A DNA stretch of 64,000 nt from Zunongwangia endophytica (GCF_030409505.1 NZ_JAUFPZ010000002.1:186001-250000), one strand, 5' to 3'. Positions 25,723-36,239 are shown, counted from the first letter of the stretch. The notes: generated by a model from the sequence alone, not told the origin. A program made the numbers and translations.

Positions 25723-27181
25723 TAAATAGTAAGTATATCAAGGGAAATCAGGAAAAAGGATTAACGCCAATTACATCGCAATGGATGCAAGAAATTATGA
25801 GTCATCCAAAAGTGATAAATGAGCTTTTCACAAAGTTTGGCTCTCCGCTAAACATTCTTAATCCTGCTTCTTTTACTCAAAATTGTATAAAATTTAAAGA
25901 AGTTTTTGAGAGCAATGAGGTGAAGTATGGAATTTTCTACGCTAGAAAAGCCAACAAAGCTAAGGCATTTGTAAAACAGGCTTTCAAAGAAAACATTGGA
26001 GTAGATACCGCTAGTGAGCGGGAACTTTTACAATCCCTTCAACTTGGTGGAGATGGGGAGCATTTGGTATTAACTTCAGCAATCAAAACTAAAAGGCAAA
26101 TCGAAATTGCGATTCAGAATAATGTTCCGATCGTATTAGATAACGATGATGAATGCATTTTGGTTAATAATATAGCTGAAAAAAATAATAAGAAAGCTCG
26201 TGTAGCTTTTCGTTTAAGTGGCTTTCATGTCGAGGGAAGTAAACTCTATAGTCGTTTTGGCTTCGATATCGATAAAATTGAAGAATACCTGATTAACCAT
26301 GTTGGTGAAGGTAAAGCCTATAATAATTTCAAAGTAGAAGGCTTGCATTTTCATTTAGATGGCTATTCTACCCAGCAAAGAAGTGAAGCTTTATTGCAAT
26401 GTATAAAATTAACGCAAAGGTTGAAAGAGCATGATTTTTCATTTCGATTTATTGATATGGGTGGAGGAATTTTAATTAACTACCTGAAACATAAAGAAGA
26501 ATGGCTGGATTTTGATACGAGATTAGAACAAAGCTTAAAAGGAGAAATTTCTCCAGTTACCTTCAATAAAAATGGATTGGGTTATAGATTAGAAGACGGA
26601 ATTATAAAAGGGGAAAGAAAAACCTATCCTTATTTTAACGAAATCAATTCAGATAAATTTCTGGATAAGATTTTAAAATATTCAAATCAAAAAGGGAATT
26701 CCGTAGCTTCTTTACTTAAAAAGGAAAATATAGAAATACGAATAGAACCGGAAGATCTTTGGTAAACCAATCTGGTATTACCATGGCAAAAGTAGTTCAT
26801 CGAAAAAAAGATGCGAAAGGGCAGTGGTTAATTGGTTTAGAAATGAATATGAGCCAGATGATGAGTTCTAGTGCCGATTTTATGCTGGATCCCTATGTGA
26901 TGTATGCTAATTTAGATGAAAATAAAACAGAAGATAAATCTGTAGAAGTTTATTTTACCGGAGCCTATTGTTTAGAGAGAGATGTTCTATTAAAACGAAA
27001 AGTAACACTACCAAAACTTCCTGAAATTGATGATATCGTGGTTTTTGTAAATACTGCGGGTTATATGATGCACTTTTTTGAAACCCAGGCACATCTTTTT
27101 GAACTTGCACCTAATTTGGTTTATACTGAAACTTCAAATGCCGTAGCATCTTCTAATTTCAAGTTAGATGCAGATGGATAA
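25719..27181 (+). pseudogene. Y4yA/SbnH-like fold-III PLP decarboxylase, one base missing
   Basis: The first frame (25719-26765) has the YARKANK motif (Lys77, Schiff base), VDTASERELL, RLSGFHVEGSKLYSRFGFD, a GLHFHLDGY motif and FIDMGGGILINYL, typical of alanine-racemase-fold PLP decarboxylases of the Y4yA type. It then reads IEPEDLW and stops. Adding one G in the CCGG at 26748-26751 restores IEPGRSLVNQSGITMAKV, the family's conserved EPGR(S/A) motif, and joins to 26762-27181 for a full 487-residue protein. The start overlaps the preceding gene (ATGA), implying translational coupling. Either a recent inactivating deletion or a sequencing error; the rest of the frame is well kept. Confidence 0.85.
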
Positions 27182-27217
27182 TTTTTTCTGAATTCATACT
27201 CTACTTCAAAATAAAAT

Positions 27218-27254
27218 AGGCAATGAAAATAGCGAATTTTGATCATTGCCTTTT
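27218..27254. terminator. Bidirectional terminator between convergent genes
   Basis: AGGCAATGA (27218-27226) pairs with TCATTGCCT (27243-27251), with AAAAT and ATTTT extending the stem inward and a short T run after it. It lies between the decarboxylase gene and the oppositely oriented oxidoreductase. Confidence 0.7.
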
Positions 27255-27275
27255 AAAAAATTCTTCAGTTTATAT

Positions 27276-28286
27276 TTAATTCAGCTTAACTATAATTTTA
27301 CCAAGTTGCTGATTAGATTCCATGTATTCATGGGCTTTTTTGATATCTTCAAAATCGAACGTATTGTCGATTGTAGGTTTCAGTTTTCCTTTCTCTAATG
27401 CTTCGAAAATAAATTTCTTAGCCGGCTTTAATTTTTCTGGATTTGTGGTAATATCCATTAAAATATACCCTTGAATTGTTAATCGCTTTTGAAGCATTTG
27501 ACCAAACGGAAATTTTGCGGATTCACTAGATAAAGATCCATACTCAACGATTCTACCTAATGGTGCAGCAGCTTTAGCTAATGTTTCAATTATAGGACCA
27601 CTAATAGGATCAAATATAATATTGGCACCGTTGTTATTCGTGATTTCCATCACTCTTTCCACTAGATCCTCATCATCAGTAACAATCACATGATCGGCGC
27701 CTGCATCTAATAATTGCTGTTTTTTCTCTTCTTTTCTAGTGGTGGCAATTGCAATACCTCCTTTTAACTTTGTTAAGGCGATGGTAGCAAATCCTACACT
27801 ACTACTTGCTGCGGTGATAAGGACAGCATCATCTTTAGCAATTTCACCGTTGGTTATAATTCCGCCGTAAGCGGTAATAAATGGCATCCATATCGCGGTA
27901 GCTTCTTCTGGTGAAAGATTATCAGGATAGTGGCTAACTGCATGTTCTGGTAAAATGGCTGTTTCTCCATAAGTTCCGTAATCATTCATAGAAAAGGAAG
28001 GAATAGTACTCACTTTATCACCCACAGCTACGCTTGAAACTTTGCTTCCTACAGCATCAACAATACCACTGGCTTCATAACCGATTAAAGATGGGAATCT
28101 AGGATTTTCTAAATATTGTCCGCTTCTGTAGGCTACTTCAGCGCGATTCAGTCCAAGAGCTTTTACCTTTATTCTTACCTCGTTTTCTTTAGGCTCTTGT
28201 AAGTCGATTTCTTCAATCTTTAATACATCAGCTGAACCAGTTTCGTGAAATCTTACAACTTCGGTCTTATTCTCTTTGTTACTCAT
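27276..28286 (-). CDS. Quinone-oxidoreductase-like MDR family protein
   Basis: A 336-residue protein with a GroES-like N-terminal domain (about 25-130, PSLIGYEASGIVDAVG) and a Rossmann domain (about 140-290, VLITAASSSVGFATIALTKLKG). The zinc ligands of alcohol dehydrogenases are absent, as in NADPH:quinone reductase / zeta-crystallin-like enzymes. Probably a soluble NADPH-dependent reductase of quinones or enals. It lies downstream of a PRISE-like SDR gene (28514-29587) and a Crp-type regulator on the same strand, but a terminator hairpin at 28459-28486 separates it from the SDR gene, so it probably has its own promoter. Confidence 0.88.
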   Translation of the reverse strand: MSNKENKTEVVRFHETGSADVLKIEEIDLQEPKENEVRIKVKALGLNRAEVAYRSGQYLENPRFPSLIGYEASGIVDAVGSKVSSVAVGDKVSTIPSFSMNDYGTYGETAILPEHAVSHYPDNLSPEEATAIWMPFITAYGGIITNGEIAKDDAVLITAASSSVGFATIALTKLKGGIAIATTRKEEKKQQLLDAGADHVIVTDDEDLVERVMEITNNNGANIIFDPISGPIIETLAKAAAPLGRIVEYGSLSSESAKFPFGQMLQKRLTIQGYILMDITTNPEKLKPAKKFIFEALEKGKLKPTIDNTFDFEDIKKAHEYMESNQQLGKIIVKLN

Positions 28287-28458
28287 AACTCTTATTTTTA
28301 AGATTCAATCTCATCAATAAAATTTGCCGAAACAAAGAGTTTGACATAAATAACATTATGTTTAGATAATTTTAAAATTTCACCCTGATTTGTAAGGCAA
28401 AAATTACTGGATTTAGATTGTGATAGACTTCGGAGTTATACCACATACTGCAAACAAA

Positions 28459-28486
28459 AACGGTTTGAGTAGAGACTCAAACCGTT
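28459..28486 (-). terminator. Terminator of the SDR gene
   Basis: AACGGTTTGAG / CTCAAACCGTT, an 11-bp perfect stem with a 6-base loop. On the minus strand it is followed by TTTTTGTTTG, 28 bases after the stop of the SDR gene. Confidence 0.75.
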
Positions 28487-28513
28487 GATAATTATAAGAT
28501 TCAATTATTAACT

Positions 28514-29587
28514 TTATTTAGCTGGAATGATCTTCTGTTCTTTTAGCTGATCGAACAAGTTAAAGAATGATTCTCTAGTATCTTGATATTCTTTAAATCC
28601 TAGTTTACGGCTTTTGGCCATATTTGTCATCACTTCTATTGGTCTTCCCAAATCCAGATCTGTATGCCAGGGAGAAGCTAGTTTCTTTAACTCAGATTCC
28701 ACTAATTCGTATTGCTCGGCAATTTGTTTCCAAATGTCTTCATCATTTTTCATCATTTCCTCAAGCGTTTTGTTGTTTTCAACATAACCCTGATATTCAA
28801 CACCAAAATAATCTGCTATCTCTTTCCACAGCCAACTCCAACGGAATACGTCACCATTTACAATATTAAAGGCTTCATTTTCTGCCTCAGGAGTAGTAGC
28901 AGCCCATACAAATTGTTTGGCTAAAATATTAGCATCAGTAACATCAGAAATTCCATTCCATTGTGCCTCAGAACCTGGCCAGATAAAAGGTGTGCCGTGT
29001 TCTTTACAGATACTTGCATAAACGGCTAATGTGGTTCCCATATTCATTAAGTTTCCAACAGCCTGTCCTATCATCGTATGTGCGCGGTGTACGCTCCAAG
29101 TGAATCCATCACGTTTAGACGCTTCAAAAACTTCATCTTCCTGTGCGTAATAGAAATTCTTTAATTCTAATCTTGGGTGTTCTGTTCTTACAGGAGTTTC
29201 TGGTGAAAATCCTTCTTTCGCATAATTTTCAAACGGCCCTAAATAATGTTTAAGTCCGGTTACTAAAGCAACATGTTTCACTGATTTCTTCGGAGACAAA
29301 ACATCTAGTAAATTTCTAACAATCTTACTATTTACTTTGATATTTTCTTCTTCTGAATCTTTTAATATCCAGGCGGTAAAAAATACGTGAGTTGGTTTTA
29401 CATCTTTTAAAGCTTTCTCTAAGGCTTCTGGATCCAGCAAATCTGCCTTAATATTTTTGAATCCTTTAAGGTCTACATCAGAACTTCTGGTAATACCGTA
29501 GGTGGTCCAGTTATTTTCGAGTAGCTCTTGCGCAAGATTGCTTCCTGCAATTCCACTAGCTCCAACTATTAATGCTATATCTTTCAT
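28514..29587 (-). CDS. SDR-family oxidoreductase, PRISE-like
   Basis: A 357-residue NAD(P)-binding protein. It starts with IALIVGASGIAGSNLA (glycine-rich loop), followed by an atypical extended-SDR body with TGLKHYLGPFE and NFYYAQED. These match the progesterone 5-beta-reductase / iridoid synthase-like (PRISE) family, in which the catalytic Tyr and Lys sit in FYY-x-x-ED and G-x-K-x-Y contexts. These enzymes reduce enones, which fits the neighbouring quinone-reductase-like gene. Upstream, 85 bases away, is a Crp-type regulator on the same strand, a plausible controller. Confidence 0.88.
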   Translation of the reverse strand: MKDIALIVGASGIAGSNLAQELLENNWTTYGITRSSDVDLKGFKNIKADLLDPEALEKALKDVKPTHVFFTAWILKDSEEENIKVNSKIVRNLLDVLSPKKSVKHVALVTGLKHYLGPFENYAKEGFSPETPVRTEHPRLELKNFYYAQEDEVFEASKRDGFTWSVHRAHTMIGQAVGNLMNMGTTLAVYASICKEHGTPFIWPGSEAQWNGISDVTDANILAKQFVWAATTPEAENEAFNIVNGDVFRWSWLWKEIADYFGVEYQGYVENNKTLEEMMKNDEDIWKQIAEQYELVESELKKLASPWHTDLDLGRPIEVMTNMAKSRKLGFKEYQDTRESFFNLFDQLKEQKIIPAK

Positions 29588-29671
29588 AATTTCTTTTTCT
29601 AAATTATTACAAAATTAAGTTGAATTTGATTGCTGTGCATTGATGTAAATCAAGAACCAAAATTGAGTGAA

Positions 29672-30253
29672 TCAATTATTTTGAGTTAGATTTTTCTTGA
29701 TTCTGCTAATGGTTTCTGGAGATAAACCAAGATAAGACGCAATTAAATGCTGCGGAATACGCTGTGAAATTGTTGGGTGTAACTTTAAGAAATGGGCGTA
29801 TTTTTCTTCTGCAGTGTGCGTATTAGAACTTATTAACCTTCTATCTTTTGTCACAAGACTGTTTTGATATAAAATTCTAAAATATCGCTCCATAGAAGGT
29901 ACTTCGAGGAGAAGTTGTTCATAGTTAGCTCGAGAAATCAATAACACGTCGCTGTCTTCAATAGCATCGATGTACATAATTGCTTTTTCGTCCCCTATAA
30001 AACTTTTAAAATCTGATACCCACCAACCTTCTAAAGCCAGTAAACTAATATGTTCCTGTCCTTTATCGTCTATGGTATAGGATTTTAAGGCTCCTTTTGC
30101 AACAAAAGCCAAATTTCTACAATATTGCCCTTCCTGCAATAAGAATTGCTTTTTTTGCAGTTTTTGGGTTTCAAAGAAATTAGGAATACTCTTTTTAGCG
30201 CTTTCGGTTAGTTCAATTTTTTCTTCGAGTTGGTCATAAAGTTCACTAAACAT
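29672..30253 (-). CDS. Crp/Fnr-family transcriptional regulator
   Basis: A 193-residue protein. A cyclic-nucleotide-binding-like beta roll covers about 20-120 (FLLQEGQYCRNLAFVAKGALKSY), then a helical linker and a HTH region with HLIASYLGLSPETISRIKK (about 168-186). It belongs to the common Bacteroidota Crp/Fnr subgroup without Fe-S cysteines. It probably controls the following SDR gene. Confidence 0.9.
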   Translation of the reverse strand: MFSELYDQLEEKIELTESAKKSIPNFFETQKLQKKQFLLQEGQYCRNLAFVAKGALKSYTIDDKGQEHISLLALEGWWVSDFKSFIGDEKAIMYIDAIEDSDVLLISRANYEQLLLEVPSMERYFRILYQNSLVTKDRRLISSNTHTAEEKYAHFLKLHPTISQRIPQHLIASYLGLSPETISRIKKNLTQNN

Positions 30254-30407
30254 AATTTATTTTGTAGCCAGATTTTAGCTTGAAGGTACTATGTTTTATT
30301 AATAAATTAATGTCTTCGAAGAATTATTATTGAAAATGGGTAGTGAAGGAACTATATCTAATTTTCGTGGATTATTGAATGATATATGCTTTAATTCAAA
30401 TTCGAAA

Positions 30408-31244
30408 TTATTCGCACAAATATTGAGAAGGTGTAATCCCCATAAATTTTTTGAAGATTCGATTAAAATAGGAGAGGTTATTAAATCCAGATTCAAAGCA
30501 AGCTACGGAAATAGTATTACTTGCATTTTTTAATTTTAAGATTTGGCAGGCTTTATTTATTCTAACCTCATTTAGGTAAGTAACGTAAGTTTTTCCTGTT
30601 TTATTTTTAAAAAATCTACAAAAAGCACTTTTATTCATGCCTACTATTGACGCTATAGAGTTCAGGTTTATATCTTCTTTAAAATTTGTGGTGGTATAGT
30701 CGGTAATTAGTTGAAGTCTCTCGTCTCTATGATTTTCATCATTCATAGAATTTAAAGTGCCAATGATTTTGTTTTCCTGACTCTTATGCAATTCGTTCAG
30801 AAATGCTAAGGCTTGCAATGAGCAACTATTTCCATGTTTTGCAAGATTTATTAGCTGATTAGTGATCGTTTTATCATGTTGAATAGAATATTTTATACCT
30901 AGTCGTGATAACCTAAGAATCTCCTTTAGAAAGTGAAAATCTGTTTCAAATTCCGAGAGACGTTTCAAAAAATTAGCATTAAAATATAGGATGATAACTT
31001 CAGGGTTAGAGCAATTTTTAATTTTATTTTTGAAAGTGTGAGGTAAATTTCCACCAATTATAAACAAATCGCCAGAATCAAAATTAGTTACAAAGTCACC
31101 AATAAGACTAGTTCCTTTACCTTCTAAAATATAAATAATTTCAAGCTCGGGATGATAGTGACAAGATTCCTGAATTTTTTCCTGCTTTCTACGTATACAT
31201 GTGACATTATCATATAGTCCATTGTTTTGCAATTGCGCTTTCAT
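30408..31244 (-). CDS. AraC-family transcriptional regulator
   Basis: A 278-residue protein with an N-terminal cupin-like sensor (about 15-95, CHYHPELEIIYILEGKGTSLIGD and GDLFIIGGNLPHTF). The C-terminal double HTH (about 175-278) ends NLSYFNRIFKKFMGITPSQYL, the AraC signature. It is divergent from the susC-like gene (312 bases between starts), so it is the likely regulator of that operon, sensing a sugar or glycan fragment (inference). Confidence 0.92.
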   Translation of the reverse strand: MKAQLQNNGLYDNVTCIRRKQEKIQESCHYHPELEIIYILEGKGTSLIGDFVTNFDSGDLFIIGGNLPHTFKNKIKNCSNPEVIILYFNANFLKRLSEFETDFHFLKEILRLSRLGIKYSIQHDKTITNQLINLAKHGNSCSLQALAFLNELHKSQENKIIGTLNSMNDENHRDERLQLITDYTTTNFKEDINLNSIASIVGMNKSAFCRFFKNKTGKTYVTYLNEVRINKACQILKLKNASNTISVACFESGFNNLSYFNRIFKKFMGITPSQYLCE

Positions 31245-31555
31245 AAAATAATTGATGAAGGGGATGTATAAACTTTATGTTAATGAATGATGAATTCCGT
31301 TTTACTGATTCCAGTAATAATTTGAGGACAAGTTAAGAAGAGCGGTGTTTATTATTATACTTTTTATGTGAAAAATGATGCTATTATTTTAATCTTATTG
31401 TAAAAAATACACTAACTCATTTAAGTTTATTTAAAAAAAGCAAATATCGTTCAAATGATTGCAAAATTTGTGATCATTTCTAAGTGCTGTTATTCTTAGT
31501 TTTGGCAATAATTATTTGTTAATAAAACTTAAAATTTCACAACTATTTAGAATTT
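31245..31555. other. Divergent regulatory region between araC-like and susC-like genes
   Basis: 311 AT-rich bases without a gene. On the plus strand TAGTTTTG at 31497-31504 matches the flavobacterial -7 element TAnnTTTG 51 bases before the susC start, but the nearest upstream TTG (31468-31470) is 26 bases away, longer than the usual 17-23 spacing. The AraC protein probably binds here; no clear repeated operator was found. Confidence 0.45.
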
Positions 31556-34500
31556 ATGAAGAAAATTTACTTACTCGTATTTTTGTTTTTCATCTTTTTT
31601 CAGATGAAAGCTCAAGCACAAGAGATAGCAGTCACAGGTACTGTTACTGGCGCAGAAGATGGAATGCCGATTCCCGGAGTCAATGTTATTGAAAAGGGAA
31701 CATCCAACGGTGTAATTACAGATTTTGATGGAAATTACAATATTAGGATTTCTGAGAATTCTATTTTAGAGTTTAGATACATTGGATTTAGGACTTTAGA
31801 ATTTCCAGTAAATAGTCGATCTGAGATCAACGTACAATTGGAACCTGAAACAGCAAATTTAGATGAAGTTGTTGTAGTTGGATACGGTACAGAGTCGAAG
31901 AGTAAAGTTACAGGAGCCATCGAACAGGTGGATGGAGAAAGCATAAATCAGACTCCTGTTATTAATGCAGGAAATGCTCTATCAGGAAGAATTCCTGGTT
32001 TGATTGTTAATCAAAATAATTCAGAACCTGGTAATGATGATGCTAGAATCTTGATTAGAGGATTAGGTACTACAGGAGACAATACACCTTTATATGTGAT
32101 CGACGGAGTGGCTAATCGCGATGATCTTTCCAGAATTGATCCAAATGATATAGAAAGTGTTTCTGTACTTAAAGATGCATCAGCAGCCATTTATGGTGCA
32201 CAAGCAGCAAACGGAGTGATATTGATAACCACAAAAAGGGGTAAGTCTGGAAAGCCAACAATTAATTATAGTTATAGTCGGTCTTTTGTAAGTCCTACAC
32301 GAGATGTAGAATTGGCAGATGGTGCATTATATGCGCGTAGCGTGAACTCGTATTCAAGTCAGCGTGGTCAAGAAGCGGTTTACAGCCAGGAACAAATTCA
32401 GAATTTTGAAGATGGAACCACACCTACAACAGATTGGCTTGATGAGGTTTATAAGCCACATTCTTCACAAGAGCGACAAAGTTTTACCATCCGTGGTGGT
32501 GGCGAAGCAGTTAAGTACTTCGTATCCTTAGGAACATCGTATCAAGATGGACTTATTAGTGGAGATGAAACTAGCGGTTTTAAGCAATATAACTTTAGAA
32601 CCAATTTAGATGCCAATGTTACTGAGGATCTTACATTAAGCTTAGATCTTTTAGGAAGACAGGATTTACGCTCATTCCTTCAGTCCGATAACAATACCAT
32701 TTACGGTAATACTCTAAGAGCCGCTCCAGATATTCCTGCAACAGTGAATGGATTACCAGCACGAGGGCGAGAAGCTAACAATCCGTTGGCTATTGCTCAG
32801 GGAAATGGATATTTAAAGCAGGACAACAATATTTTCAATGGTACATTTAAAGCGAACTACGCTGTTCCGTTTTTGGATGGACTAAGTGTTTCTGGATGGA
32901 TGGCTGTAGATATTTATAGAAACGAAAGAAAACACTTTAATCAACCGTTTTCATACTATCAGGAAGTAGACGGCGTAGTTGAAGAATATAGAGGTGGACC
33001 AAGTTTTAATAATACATTTCTACGTTTGGATTCTCAAAATAGAAAATCTGTTACTTTAAATGCAAGTATAAACTATATTGAGCATTTTGGTGATCACGAT
33101 TTTGATTTGCTTTTAGCTTATGAGCAAAATAGAGATGATAGATCTGAATATTGGGTGCAACGTAATGGCTTTCAGACCGATCAAATAGATGAATTATTTG
33201 CTGGAAGTGCTAACTCAGAGTTACAAAGTAACAACGGCTCAGCAAGTCTTCTGACTAGACAGAATTACTTTGGACGTTTAAAATATGGTTTTGACGATAA
33301 ATATTTAGCTGAATTTGTCTTCAGATATGATGGATCTTCAATTTTTCAAGAGGATAATAGATTTGGATTTTTTCCAGGGGTAACTCTCGGTTGGATTGTA
33401 TCAAACGAATCTTTTTTAGAAAACAGCGATTTCCTTAGCTTTCTAAAACTTAGAGGTTCCTATGGTGAATTAGGAAACGATAGAGTAGATCAATTTCAAT
33501 ACCTTAACTTATATACTCTAGGCGGAGGATTAGTGTTTGGTAATGAGAACGTTAATGCTTTATTTCCCGGAGTTGCAGCAAACCCAAATATTACCTGGGA
33601 GGTATCTAAGAGTTACAATTTAGGTATAGACACACGTTTTTTCGGCTATAAATTAAACTTTAGCGCGAACGTATTTAAAGAGGTAAGAGATAATATTTTA
33701 GGTCCAAGAAATTTAAGTGTACCTAGTTATACCGGCTTAAGCTTACCAGATGAAAATATTAGAGAAGTACACAATAAAGGTATAGAGTTAGAAGCTATGT
33801 ACGAGGGAGAAGTGAACGAATTTAGCTTTTATGTAGGTGGAAACTTCACTTATGCTAAGAGTAACCAAGTATATCTTGATGAAGAAGGTTTATATCCAGA
33901 AGATTATCAAAGTGCAGAAGGTTACCCTGTTAGAGCAGAACTTGCTTACGAATATACAGGTATTTATACTTCACAAGAGCAATTAGAAAACCTTCCTGGT
34001 TACGGCGGAGGCATTGGCGACCCTATCTTTAGAGATGTTAACGGGGATGGAGAAATAAACAATGCCGATAGAACTAGACAGGATTTAACGAATATTCCAC
34101 AAATACAATATGGTTTTCAAATAGGTGGAGAGTATAAAGGCTTTGAACTAAACACTGTTTTTGCAGGTCAGGCTAGAGCTACCCAATATCTAAGATATAG
34201 TTTCGCTCCCGGTAATAACGGACTAAAATATTTCCTTGAAACTGCTTATGATCCCGAAACAAATCCTAATGGTACTTTCCCATCACTTAATAGAGGAAAT
34301 ATAGTGGATAGGAGTACGATGTTTTATAGAGATATATCTTTTATAAGACTTCGTTCTGCAGAGCTAGCTTATAATTTACCAAAAAACTGGATTACGGGAG
34401 TTGGTCTAACGAATGCTAGAATTTCTTTAAGTGGATATAACTTACTTACATGGGATAATCTTAAAGGTGATGGACTTACAGATCCAGAATCGATTAATAT

Positions 34501-34561
34501 TGAGGCTTGGCAATACCCTATTACCAAGAATGTAAGTTTAGGTTTCAATTTAACGTTTTAA
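31556..34561 (+). CDS. SusC-like TonB-dependent outer-membrane transporter
   Basis: A 1001-residue protein with a signal peptide (about 1-22), a CarboxypepD_reg-like domain (about 26-110, TGTVTGAEDGMPIPGVNV...GVITDFDGNYNI), a TonB-box-like segment LDEVVVVGYGT, a plug domain (NALSGRIPGLIV, IRGLGTTGDNTPLYVIDGV) and a 22-strand-type beta-barrel to an aromatic terminal LGFNLTF. With the SusD-like lipoprotein downstream it forms the outer-membrane glycan or oligopeptide importer of Bacteroidota. There are no glycoside hydrolases, peptidases or sulfatases next to it, so the substrate cannot be inferred. Confidence 0.95.
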   Translation: MKKIYLLVFLFFIFFQMKAQAQEIAVTGTVTGAEDGMPIPGVNVIEKGTSNGVITDFDGNYNIRISENSILEFRYIGFRTLEFPVNSRSEINVQLEPETANLDEVVVVGYGTESKSKVTGAIEQVDGESINQTPVINAGNALSGRIPGLIVNQNNSEPGNDDARILIRGLGTTGDNTPLYVIDGVANRDDLSRIDPNDIESVSVLKDASAAIYGAQAANGVILITTKRGKSGKPTINYSYSRSFVSPTRDVELADGALYARSVNSYSSQRGQEAVYSQEQIQNFEDGTTPTTDWLDEVYKPHSSQERQSFTIRGGGEAVKYFVSLGTSYQDGLISGDETSGFKQYNFRTNLDANVTEDLTLSLDLLGRQDLRSFLQSDNNTIYGNTLRAAPDIPATVNGLPARGREANNPLAIAQGNGYLKQDNNIFNGTFKANYAVPFLDGLSVSGWMAVDIYRNERKHFNQPFSYYQEVDGVVEEYRGGPSFNNTFLRLDSQNRKSVTLNASINYIEHFGDHDFDLLLAYEQNRDDRSEYWVQRNGFQTDQIDELFAGSANSELQSNNGSASLLTRQNYFGRLKYGFDDKYLAEFVFRYDGSSIFQEDNRFGFFPGVTLGWIVSNESFLENSDFLSFLKLRGSYGELGNDRVDQFQYLNLYTLGGGLVFGNENVNALFPGVAANPNITWEVSKSYNLGIDTRFFGYKLNFSANVFKEVRDNILGPRNLSVPSYTGLSLPDENIREVHNKGIELEAMYEGEVNEFSFYVGGNFTYAKSNQVYLDEEGLYPEDYQSAEGYPVRAELAYEYTGIYTSQEQLENLPGYGGGIGDPIFRDVNGDGEINNADRTRQDLTNIPQIQYGFQIGGEYKGFELNTVFAGQARATQYLRYSFAPGNNGLKYFLETAYDPETNPNGTFPSLNRGNIVDRSTMFYRDISFIRLRSAELAYNLPKNWITGVGLTNARISLSGYNLLTWDNLKGDGLTDPESINIEAWQYPITKNVSLGFNLTF

Positions 34562-34568
34562 AAAATTA

Positions 34569-36239
34569 ATGATGAAAAGAACATATAAACTTTTATATAT
34601 CGTTGGGCTAGTAAACCTTTTTGCTTTCCAGTCCTGTTCCGATGATATTTTAGATACAAAACCTTTAAATGGATATAGCGATGTTGCTGTATTTTCAGAT
34701 GCTTCACTACTAAGAAATTATGTGAATGGAGCTTATGGAGGGCTAAGAACACCATTTAGAGATGAAAACACTTTTACAGATGGCCTTAGCGATAATGCTT
34801 ATAATCAACATGGTAGTGCCGAAGCACAAATAAGACGTTACAACCAGGGAGAGGTAACCCGTGATAATGGTGAAAGCGTAACCTTTAATTTATGGGCGAA
34901 TGCTTATTACTATATCCGTAGAACTAATTTATTTTTTGAGCAAATTGAAGGTTCTCCAATTAACGAAGATGAATTAGCGGTAATGGAAGGAGAAATGCAC
35001 TTTCTAAGAGCCTATAATTATTTTCAATTATTGAAGTGGTATGGCGGTGTACCATTAATTAATGACACTTTTGAGCTTGATCAAGATAGTTATGCTGTAG
35101 AAAGAAATTCTATAGATGAAACGGTAGATTTTATTGTTCAGGAATTAGATTTAGCGATAAGTCAACTACCCGGGATGAATTCTGTAATTACAGGTCGAGC
35201 ATCAATGGAAGCCGCAATGGCATTAAAAGGTAGAACATTACTTTATGCCGCAAGTCCATTATTCAACGATTCTAACGATCAGGGTAAATGGCAAAAAGCT
35301 ATGGAAGCAAATCGAGATGTGATGAATTTAGAATCTATTTCTTTGGTAGACATGAGCAACTGGGGAGCAATGTTTAGAGGAGAAAACAATCAAGAAGTTA
35401 TTTTCGAAAAACAATACTCACAGCAAAACAACCAAGGATATGGTGTAAATATTTGGTTGTTCCCAAACAGCAATGGTGGTTGGGCAACTACAACACCTAC
35501 GCAAAGTCTGGTAGATAGTTTTGAATTGCTTAGCACTGGTGAACGACCATCAGAATCATCAAATTATGATCCGCAAAATCCTTATCAAAATAGGGATCCT
35601 AGATTCTACGAAACAATTCTTTATAACGGAGCTTCATTTAAAGACGGGACATACGATCCTTATTTAGATAAGGATGAACCAGAAAATGCTGAATTAGCTG
35701 GTCTGGACTCAAGAATTTCAAGCATATCTCCGCATAATGCAACTAGAACGGGATATAACTTTTTAAAATGGAGTCTGCCGGAATTGGGAGAATTCGATGG
35801 AAATACAGGACGTTATATTTTCTTCAGAAAAACAGAGTTCTATTTAAATTATGCTGAAGCGCAGATAGCATTAGGTAACGAAGCTGAAGCCAAGGAAGCA
35901 ATTAATGAAGTTAGAACTTCTAGAGGAATGCCTGAAGTAACTTCATCTGGAGATGAATTAATTAACGATTATAGAAATGAAACCAGAGTAGAGTTTGCTT
36001 TAGAAGATCATAGATTCTTTGATATAAGACGATGGATGATTGCTGATGAGATTTTGGATCAACCGGCAATGGGTGTCGATGTCTATAAATTATCTAATGG
36101 TGATTTTGAATATAATTACGATTTTGTAACTCAGCAAAACCGAAATTGGGTAGAACGACAGTATTTTTTACCTATACCTTTTGCAGAGATTCAAAGAAGT
36201 GGTGGAGCTATCGAACAAAACCCAGGCTATCAGCAGTAG
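34569..36239 (+). CDS. SusD-like surface lipoprotein
   Basis: A 556-residue lipoprotein (AFQSCSDD, lipobox Cys near 23). It has the SusD-type helical TPR fold: EGEMHFLRAYNYFQLLKWYGGVPLI, SMEAAMALKGRTLLYAASPLF, and the C-terminal RNETRVEFALEDHRFFDIRRW signature. It is the ligand-binding lid of the SusC transporter encoded 7 bases upstream. Confidence 0.95.
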   Translation: MMKRTYKLLYIVGLVNLFAFQSCSDDILDTKPLNGYSDVAVFSDASLLRNYVNGAYGGLRTPFRDENTFTDGLSDNAYNQHGSAEAQIRRYNQGEVTRDNGESVTFNLWANAYYYIRRTNLFFEQIEGSPINEDELAVMEGEMHFLRAYNYFQLLKWYGGVPLINDTFELDQDSYAVERNSIDETVDFIVQELDLAISQLPGMNSVITGRASMEAAMALKGRTLLYAASPLFNDSNDQGKWQKAMEANRDVMNLESISLVDMSNWGAMFRGENNQEVIFEKQYSQQNNQGYGVNIWLFPNSNGGWATTTPTQSLVDSFELLSTGERPSESSNYDPQNPYQNRDPRFYETILYNGASFKDGTYDPYLDKDEPENAELAGLDSRISSISPHNATRTGYNFLKWSLPELGEFDGNTGRYIFFRKTEFYLNYAEAQIALGNEAEAKEAINEVRTSRGMPEVTSSGDELINDYRNETRVEFALEDHRFFDIRRWMIADEILDQPAMGVDVYKLSNGDFEYNYDFVTQQNRNWVERQYFLPIPFAEIQRSGGAIEQNPGYQQ

